Below are positions 58,307 to 64,000 of a stretch of DNA of 64,000 nucleotides, piece after piece (the stretch's first letter is position 1; each line of letters starts with the position of its first letter). The notes under the pieces are model-generated. The model was not told the DNA's origin. It saw only the letters and a program-made list of their open reading frames with translations, and did no database searches. Origin of the DNA: Albugo candida (taxonomy: Eukaryota; Oomycota; Peronosporomycetes; Albuginales; Albuginaceae); the NCBI GenBank assembly GCA_905220665.1, contig CAJNAR010000146.1, positions 62,001 through 126,000 on the forward strand. The letters are read 5' to 3'. The translations under genes were made by a program, and so were the position numbers.

Positions 58307-59316
58307 GCAATTTGTTTTTGTTGACGAAATACAAACAGATGAGGACATTTCGCAATGTAGGAGTTGGTTTCCCTCAAAATCTTATGCGGTTGATTCTCTG
58401 TGACTTTTTGCGAAATGGAGCTTGACGTGATCTTCACAGTGGTTCGCCCTGTCCTTCATTAAACGCGTAAAGAATATATCAAAGCGTATACATAGCAAAT
58501 CTATATCGACAAATATTGTGTGGTGGGTGTCATCCCTACTACATATGATCCCGACGGGATCTTAGGTGATTTCGGACTTGATGATGGATAACTTACACCA
58601 CTTTAGGCGTATGATTATAGCGTACCATTCATGACAATCATCATCAAACGAATCATAAGGTTTAGGGGATCAGAGATGTGGAATAAAGCGTTCATGTCAA
58701 TCTGTAAGCCTGCGAGATCCCAACAACTAGTAGCGTAGTGATAATTAAGACACATGTGATGATGGTATGCACGTCTATCGGTGTGGACTGTGAGCAATAC
58801 TACACTGGATGAGCAATCAGAATAGTTGTCTTTAAAAACGAGGGCTCTCAATCGCTTCAACATAGACCGTCCCTTGCGTATTGATAAAAGACCTTCTTTT
58901 AATAATAGTGACAAAGCTTGTTAATACGTAGTACGTTTTTTCCCAATTAAAAATAAGTATAGGACACGTGGGACTACTCTCCACTTCGATATTTTTTTGT
59001 CTATGCGGCGTCCTTGCAGCGGATTTCTATGACACAGATGATAAAACATCACGTGTTGAAAAAAAAGTACTAGCGAAATGAGATTGCCAATCATCTTGTT
59101 GGACGAAAGTTGACAAGTACTTGAAACAGGCCTGAATATCTCCCCATAATTGCAACAAAATAAGAATAGCATTAAGCGGTCCGGAATAAAATGGTGGGAT
59201 TTCCAGCTGCTTCTATAATTTTCATGCAAGTTTTTATGCTAAAGATGTCTTCTCTCCTACGTCTTCCCGTGGTATGATGACAAATGTAATGTGACGCTTA
59301 TTTCAAATTTGGCCTT
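58307..59316. other. Intergenic region with possible unresolved minus-strand coding
   Basis: Two minus-strand frames of about 100 codons (59,229-58,921 and 58,914-58,615) and an alternative frame containing PFYSGPLNAILILLQLWGDI look partly coding. TTATAG at about 59,210 could be a splice acceptor. No combination of introns gave one clean frame and no family is recognised. Promoters of the HAD gene must also lie here. Confidence 0.3.
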
Positions 59317-60525
59317 ATGGCTAACAAACATCTTCTTTTCACTTTGCTCCCACTAGCTTTGTGTGACCTGTCCACGAAACTCTTTCGTGAAGAAATTGTC
59401 AATACTGGAGCAGAACCTTTTTTCGACTCTTTCTTCAAGACCCTTCGGGCTTCCGACGGAAATATAAAATGTGCATTTTTTGATCTGGAGAATACAATAA
59501 TAAATGGCTCGATTGCTAAGGCCATTTTTGCCTACCAATTACGAGAAATAGAATTCGCCTTCAAGAAAGAGGATGTCCGTCCAATATTTGGATTCGAGGA
59601 TGCGTTTACGTCTTCCATTGATACACCTTACCATTCCTGTGTCCCAGATTCGTTCATATTTTCCAATACTGTGGTGAATCTCGATTCTATCGTAAATGAC
59701 ATCGAGTATTTATATGATGATCGCAGAAAGCCGACTCACAAAAAAAAAATTCAGGCGCTCATTGCCGTCTGGTATCGCCTGGTCAATGCACGCTTTCCAG
59801 CGATCGAAAGATGTGAATTTCTGGGCACAAGTGTGTGCTATCGATTGCTACATGGAATGGATAAGATTGAGCGACAGACGCTAATGAAAAAAGCACTTGC
59901 TGCCAGTGTAGGCGGTGCTATAGATGTGTATGAGCATATCCATGTTAATGGTCCTCAGCAAACAACATTAAAAGTTCACCTAAAGGTAGAATTAAGCCCA
60001 TACCCAGAAGCTCTATATCTGATGAGAGCACTGAAGAATATCAACGTACATCCCTTCTTGATAAGCAGATTGCATTCAGATTATGTTCATTCAGCGACAG
60101 AAGCGTTCGAACTTGGCATTCCTTTATCTGATTGTGATGGTTCATACTATAGTATCAAGGATGAACTGCCCCAAGAAAAGAGATTTTTTTTCAATGAAGG
60201 TCAAGGTAAAGTAGCTACTATCAAAAAGCTGATGAAAACACGTCGCTGTGTTCCAGTCCTTGGACTTGGTGGTTCAAGCGGTAGTGTAGAAATGCTGCAA
60301 TACATCTTGAAATACGAGGGATACGCGATGATGATGTACATAAATCACGTCGATCCAAGGCTTCTGAAGTTGAAAGAAACCAATTCACGACGCCTTCACT
60401 TACAAAAACTCACACGAAGCAGGTGGGAAAGAAATGAACACAATGCCAAACGGGTAGTTTACAGAAAAGACGAAAAGTTCAAGAATGGCGATCAAATGCG
60501 TCAAGGCGAAGATCTCTTAACCTGA
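59317..60525 (+). CDS. Secreted HAD-superfamily protein with altered catalytic motifs
   Basis: One exon, 402 residues. An N-terminal hydrophobic stretch (about 5-16, LLFTLLPLALCD) fits a cleavable signal peptide. Motif I is FFDLENT at 54-60, where the HAD consensus is DxDx(T/V): the nucleophile Asp56 is kept and the acid/base Asp is Glu58. Motif II may be the Ser250 in HPFLIS and motif III Lys298. Motif IV reads LGLGGSSGSVEML (315-327), lacking the two acidic metal ligands expected in GD..GD. It resembles phosphoserine/phosphocholine phosphatase-like HAD proteins in layout (long helical cap, residues 65-230). Loss of the metal-binding acids suggests weak or no phosphatase activity. Export is inferred; an extracellular or endomembrane role is open. 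Confidence 0.65.
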   Translation: MANKHLLFTLLPLALCDLSTKLFREEIVNTGAEPFFDSFFKTLRASDGNIKCAFFDLENTIINGSIAKAIFAYQLREIEFAFKKEDVRPIFGFEDAFTSSIDTPYHSCVPDSFIFSNTVVNLDSIVNDIEYLYDDRRKPTHKKKIQALIAVWYRLVNARFPAIERCEFLGTSVCYRLLHGMDKIERQTLMKKALAASVGGAIDVYEHIHVNGPQQTTLKVHLKVELSPYPEALYLMRALKNINVHPFLISRLHSDYVHSATEAFELGIPLSDCDGSYYSIKDELPQEKRFFFNEGQGKVATIKKLMKTRRCVPVLGLGGSSGSVEMLQYILKYEGYAMMMYINHVDPRLLKLKETNSRRLHLQKLTRSRWERNEHNAKRVVYRKDEKFKNGDQMRQGEDLLT

Positions 60526-61124
60526 TTCTAAATTGCGTTTAGGACAATCTTTATCCTAATTCTAAAAAAAGTCGGCAAAACTTTCTGCTATGTGTGCTGT
60601 CTCATCGTATTCCTAAGTAAGTCTACGCGTAGGACCTTATATTCCTCACTGAGTGACCGCGTGCTTTCGCACAATGGACATCGAGGACATGAATATATAT
60701 ATATCGGTAGTGGGAAAAGAGGGATGATTACATTTCATGCTGTCCGTTCATGACGCAAGGAACGAGAAAGAAAGCAAGCCGATTGTAGATCCGTCGACGT
60801 CAGAGTGTTCTTGTACTTACCTCCCACGTGTGTCACTTATCATCTTATTACAAGAATAGACGCATTGTAGACACGTTTACATGTCCACTTATCCACTAGC
60901 AGTCCCAGTCGCAATAATACACTTCATACTAGGTTGACCTCCATTACTGCACTTACTCGAGCTGTCTAATCTAAGCAGTCTAAATCGCAACCTTGTTAAA
61001 TTCGCTTCTCCTTCTCCTTCAAACACCGTCTCTTGATTGGCTGCTGTACCATAAAAACTACGATGTACACTCTGATTGGCTTTTTGAGTCAACCGTTTCG
61101 GTTCATTGGCTATCGCAAGACTTT
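60526..61124. promoter_or_regulatory. Upstream region of the SAPS-like gene with three inverted CCAAT boxes
   Basis: ATTGG (inverted CCAAT) occurs at 61,036-61,040, 61,075-61,079 and 61,105-61,109, within 90 bp of the start codon, each followed by C and two by CT. CCAAT boxes are NF-Y sites in eukaryotes; activity here is inferred. An (AT)n run lies near 60,692-60,703. The frame is open back to 60,993 without an ATG, so these bases could alternatively be coding if an upstream exon exists. Confidence 0.35.
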
Positions 61125-63092
61125 ATGGGGAAAAAAACCAATCGATCTAAACATGCGCCACAGGGTCAAGTAGCACCAAAAGTAGAAGGCTCTAATACAG
61201 ACGTGAACATTGATACCCACAATTCCATGAAGGAGAATACACCTAAAGATTGCATGACGCATGAAATTTTCCAGCAACACTCTGATTGTATTGCAGACTA
61301 TCTGACCTCTGGAAACTCGGACGCATTACTTACATATCTAGAAGATTATGATCGGGAGAACGATACAGTTCCGCTTTCGGTTTTATGCTTTTTAATCGTA
61401 CGATTGACAGAAGTAGATTCACACAGCATGAGTTCGTTAGGGGACACTGCACCAATCTTAGAGAAAATGACGTATCCATCAACGAAAGAAATGGAGGAAA
61501 GGATTTTGGAATCAGAGCATATCAGTAAAGAGCTTCTGAAAGCATATTACGCGATGCATTTTCTAACAGAAACAGACCCCAACGAAGTCTATCTTTTATA
61601 TCTTCGAAAGCATTTCACCAAAATTCTGGCCGCTATTTTTTGTGTGTTTCAGTCAAACTCGAGGGGACATATACGCCAAGTTTGTCGTATTATTGATTAC
61701 ATGATGCGTTTTGATATAAATATGTTTTATCGCATCATTGGCAGTACTGTGTCTGACGTTGAACGATATCTGGGCGGAATGCTAAACTATATACAACATC
61801 CACCCATTGGCGATATTTTCCTTATGATTGTATGTAGACCGTATCAAGCATCAAATACACTTGCGTATTCGAAACAGACAACAGATAAATGGTATTTCTT
61901 TCAGCAATTAGCCAAATGGAAGGTACTCCAAGTCGTTGGTGAGCGAGTGTATGGTAGTCAGTATTGTGAGGCACACAATCTTGCTGCTGCAGATGCGTTT
62001 ATAGAGCTTATTAATCGTCTTGCTTCTGACGAACATGGACGAATTCTTCTACAGCCTTTAGCCAATTGTTCGGAACCCTTAAGTGGTCTTATAGGCGTTG
62101 CTGTCGATACCTCAGGAGCATACTCTACAGCTCAACGAACGGCTGCCACCCGATGTGTTTTGCATATTGCTCAAAAGTCCGTAACGGATAGAGTACCAGG
62201 CCCTCCGATCGGTCCATATCAGTCATTTGGAACAACAGTCGTCAATCTCGTTCCAAATGAACTCGCTTCTCTTAGAGATAACATATTCTCTCGTCTTGAA
62301 AAACATCTCGACGTATTGCTGACTTATTTACTGGGTACATATCAAGAAAGTCAACAGAGTGGGGCAAGTAGTGATGTCGGATCGTCAGCTGTACGTCACA
62401 CATCCTATATTGTACGAATTCCATTCACCGAAATTCGATTATTGATGGTGAAGACACTGGTACAAATTGTTGCTCCAAATCCAAGCATACTGGCGGAACG
62501 ATTTGATGTCAAGATCTGGCGCATGCTGATGACGTGGTTTTTCGATTACAGACACAACAATCTCTACCATGCAGCTTTTTCTCAATTGGTTTTCATTGCG
62601 TTGCGTTCCGACGATCAGAAAACACTTGAAATCCTCATGAAGAAAGTCAAATTTGTCGCTTATTTACTCGATCATTATCAGAGTGAAAGCAGTCAGACAA
62701 CTAGCAATAGAGGTTTTATCCTGCAGTGTTGTAATGTCATTCGTTTGCAAGCTGCATCTCAAGCTCCCGATGCCTTTCTGCGGAGTTTTCTACAATCTCA
62801 CACACAATGGCGACAATTTCAACCTGAGTTACGCGCCAGAACCAATTTGGCTTGCACCGTTGGACTCGGATTCAATGTTCCTCAGGCACTAGCACCTCAG
62901 GACTCGTCTTTCTGTCTGCGCATGGTGGATGAGGTTCAGGGAATTGATCATGGTTCAGACTTTGCCAAATCGTTGGGATTCATTGATGACGTCGCGTGGC
63001 CTGATACAGAATTAAACGGAGCTTCCAAAAAGAAGAAGAAAAAGGGAAAGAAGAAAAACAAAAAGAAAAAAGATCAGCCTGATTCCATTTGA
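61125..63092 (+). CDS. SAPS-like protein, putative PP6/Sit4 phosphatase regulatory subunit
   Basis: One exon, 655 residues from the first ATG (MGKKTNRSKH). Helical repeats span about 70-560. Features resembling the SAPS domain are MTHEIFQQHSDCIADYL (start), LLYLRKHFTKILAAIF, then 'MLNYIQHPPIGDIFLMIV' and a later AAADAFIELINRL. SAPS proteins bind the PP6/Sit4 catalytic subunit and guide it to substrates in cell-cycle and trafficking control. The match rests on pattern and length, not on a unique motif. The C-terminus is a Lys-rich tail (about 17 Lys in 25 residues), suggesting nuclear or nucleic-acid contact. A Phe-Gly-type hairpin region (PGPPIGPYQSFG) lies near residue 360. Confidence 0.55.
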   Translation: MGKKTNRSKHAPQGQVAPKVEGSNTDVNIDTHNSMKENTPKDCMTHEIFQQHSDCIADYLTSGNSDALLTYLEDYDRENDTVPLSVLCFLIVRLTEVDSHSMSSLGDTAPILEKMTYPSTKEMEERILESEHISKELLKAYYAMHFLTETDPNEVYLLYLRKHFTKILAAIFCVFQSNSRGHIRQVCRIIDYMMRFDINMFYRIIGSTVSDVERYLGGMLNYIQHPPIGDIFLMIVCRPYQASNTLAYSKQTTDKWYFFQQLAKWKVLQVVGERVYGSQYCEAHNLAAADAFIELINRLASDEHGRILLQPLANCSEPLSGLIGVAVDTSGAYSTAQRTAATRCVLHIAQKSVTDRVPGPPIGPYQSFGTTVVNLVPNELASLRDNIFSRLEKHLDVLLTYLLGTYQESQQSGASSDVGSSAVRHTSYIVRIPFTEIRLLMVKTLVQIVAPNPSILAERFDVKIWRMLMTWFFDYRHNNLYHAAFSQLVFIALRSDDQKTLEILMKKVKFVAYLLDHYQSESSQTTSNRGFILQCCNVIRLQAASQAPDAFLRSFLQSHTQWRQFQPELRARTNLACTVGLGFNVPQALAPQDSSFCLRMVDEVQGIDHGSDFAKSLGFIDDVAWPDTELNGASKKKKKKGKKKNKKKKDQPDSI

Positions 63093-63229
63093 CCTCGTCA
63101 AGATAGAGCAAAATAGAATGTGTATAGTTTTAATTGCTAAGAGGTCATTGTTGTTGCAATGAGTTTTTCTTCCTACATATGTTTATGTGTTGACTATCTG
63201 TATACTGAATTTCTAAGGAATCGTTTCGG

Positions 63230-64000
63230 CTACGAACGGGTACCATTTTCCTGGTTCGAAGGTGTCCGCTGACGTTCATAATCGGCATCATCTGTCGGCA
63301 GTTCATAGCGGCAGATGGGACACGAATTGTGCTGTAAGTACAAGAATCAAATTTGATACAAGTAATATGTGATAACTGCGACCACGTACTTGCTTGAGCC
63401 ATGGGAGGATACAATCAGGATGAAAAGTGTGTGTGCAAGGCATCCGTCGAGCTTCCTCTGCAAGATTAAATTCATCTTTGCAGACGGCACACTCAGGATT
63501 GATGTTAATATCCTCCTAAACAGCACAGATGAGTAAACAACAAATAAAGTGAACGCGCCGACATAAAACCTGTGTTATCGCTAACATTGGAAGCTTTTCT
63601 ATCGCTTCTTTGGCTGCTGGTGGGGTTCCATGCTGCATTGGGATTGTGACTACCCATGATGATTCAATAGTGAGACTACGTACTCTATTGGAGTCGTTTT
63701 GCATAAGCTGATTGATTACAGTTGATAAATTGCCGACAACATAATCCCCAGGGTTCCCGTGTATACCTCGTAATGGTAGATTAAGTAACTGGCTCAGCGG
63801 ATTCCACAATGCGGTGACATCTTCCATATTTCCATCGCTGACAAATACCTCTATGGGATTTCCATTTGCATTGAGAATCCTACCGGATCGATTACCTCCA
63901 CTCAGTAAACGTTGAGCGAGCATTCTAATCATTCTATCAGTACAGTACACGTAAACCATATGTATATCATACTCTGCGGTGATCACATTTCGTCCTCTAT
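63230..64000 (-). CDS. RNF126/RNF115-like RING-H2 E3 ubiquitin ligase, 5' end outside window
   Basis: Minus-strand exons at 64,000-63,987 (partial), 63,933-63,570, 63,515-63,390 and 63,331-63,230, with GT-AG introns of 53, 54 and 58 bp, all in frame. GNPGDYVVGN, HGTPPAAKEAIEKLP and then the RING-H2 (CAVCKDEF, MPCTHTFHPDC, ILPWLKQHNSCPICRYELP) are hallmarks of the RNF126/RNF115/BCA2 family, which ubiquitylates misfolded or mislocalised proteins and endocytic receptors. The protein ends 20 or so residues after the ring at a TAG, as usual. The ring is complete. The N-terminal zinc finger expected for the family would lie beyond the right edge. Confidence 0.9.

Noticed and set aside
58501..58620. 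A terminator or repeat cluster downstream of WASHC5
   Set aside because: Only generic AT-rich sequence; no repeat or hairpin that stands out.
1..64000. CRISPR arrays, operons, phage modules, antisense-toxin pairs or other prokaryotic systems
   Set aside because: The window is clearly eukaryotic (spliceosomal introns, LTR and non-LTR retrotransposons), and no regularly spaced short repeats were found.

Overview
The window reads as nuclear DNA of a eukaryote with small introns, most likely an oomycete. An Albugo-like white rust would fit the very short introns and mix of transposons, but that is inference. Evidence is: spliceosomal GT-AG introns of about 46-68 bp in seven genes; a fungal-type translation elongation factor 3 (known in fungi and oomycetes) beside a WASH-complex strumpellin gene; and remnants of LINE, Copia, Gypsy, hAT, Tc1/mariner and MULE elements. 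TAA, TAG and TGA all act as stops. No intact tRNA, rRNA, CRISPR array or prokaryotic feature was seen.

Positions 1-34,570 are a transposon graveyard with unusually legible nesting. A decayed plus-strand Copia element (segments 1-468, 729-770, 7845-8568) was hit by a tRNA-derived SINE (469-708, perfect 20-bp target duplication) and by a full-length minus-strand LINE (771-7827, perfect 17-bp target duplication). A second LINE of the same family (8569 to about 21,836, plus strand) abuts it head to head. That LINE is split by a 5'-truncated Gypsy element with a chromodomain (about 12,436-18,890, minus strand), which is itself split by a hAT element (about 13,490-16,355). Next come a Tc1/mariner fossil, a MULE whose terminal inverted repeats are arrays of about 37-bp units, and membrane-protein remnants beside it. 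These are followed by a plus-strand MuDR-like fossil, a second SINE copy in the opposite orientation, a FAR1/MULE fossil, and a structurally complete Copia element (29,904-34,564). That Copia has 187/180-bp LTRs, a 5-bp target duplication and a primer-binding site matching the anticodon arm of initiator tRNA-Met.

Positions 34,570-64,000 are gene-dense and nearly free of transposons. In order: FACT subunit SPT16 (+, 5 exons); a TMEM184/OST-alpha membrane protein (+); a five-PDZ-like scaffold protein (-); a TRAPP-like Ig-fold protein (+, 2 exons); a Cramped/TSL-kinase-interacting-like SANT protein (+, 4 exons); a membrane RING-H2 protein (-, 2 exons); an OCA6/SIW14-type pseudophosphatase (+, 2 exons); elongation factor 3 (-); WASHC5/strumpellin (+, 3 exons); a secreted HAD-fold protein with altered catalytic motifs (+); a SAPS-like protein (+); and an RNF126-like RING ligase that runs off the right edge (-). 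These are mostly housekeeping functions (chromatin, translation, endosomal actin, trafficking, ubiquitin) and do not form one pathway. Neighbours are tightly packed: three convergent pairs are 45-128 bp apart, and the EF3/WASHC5 divergent pair shares 205 bp.

No clearly new multi-gene system is visible. The most unusual signals are the dated nesting history, the SINE and its possible LINE partner, the MULE with tandem-unit termini next to broken membrane-protein exons, and two pseudo-phosphatase genes.
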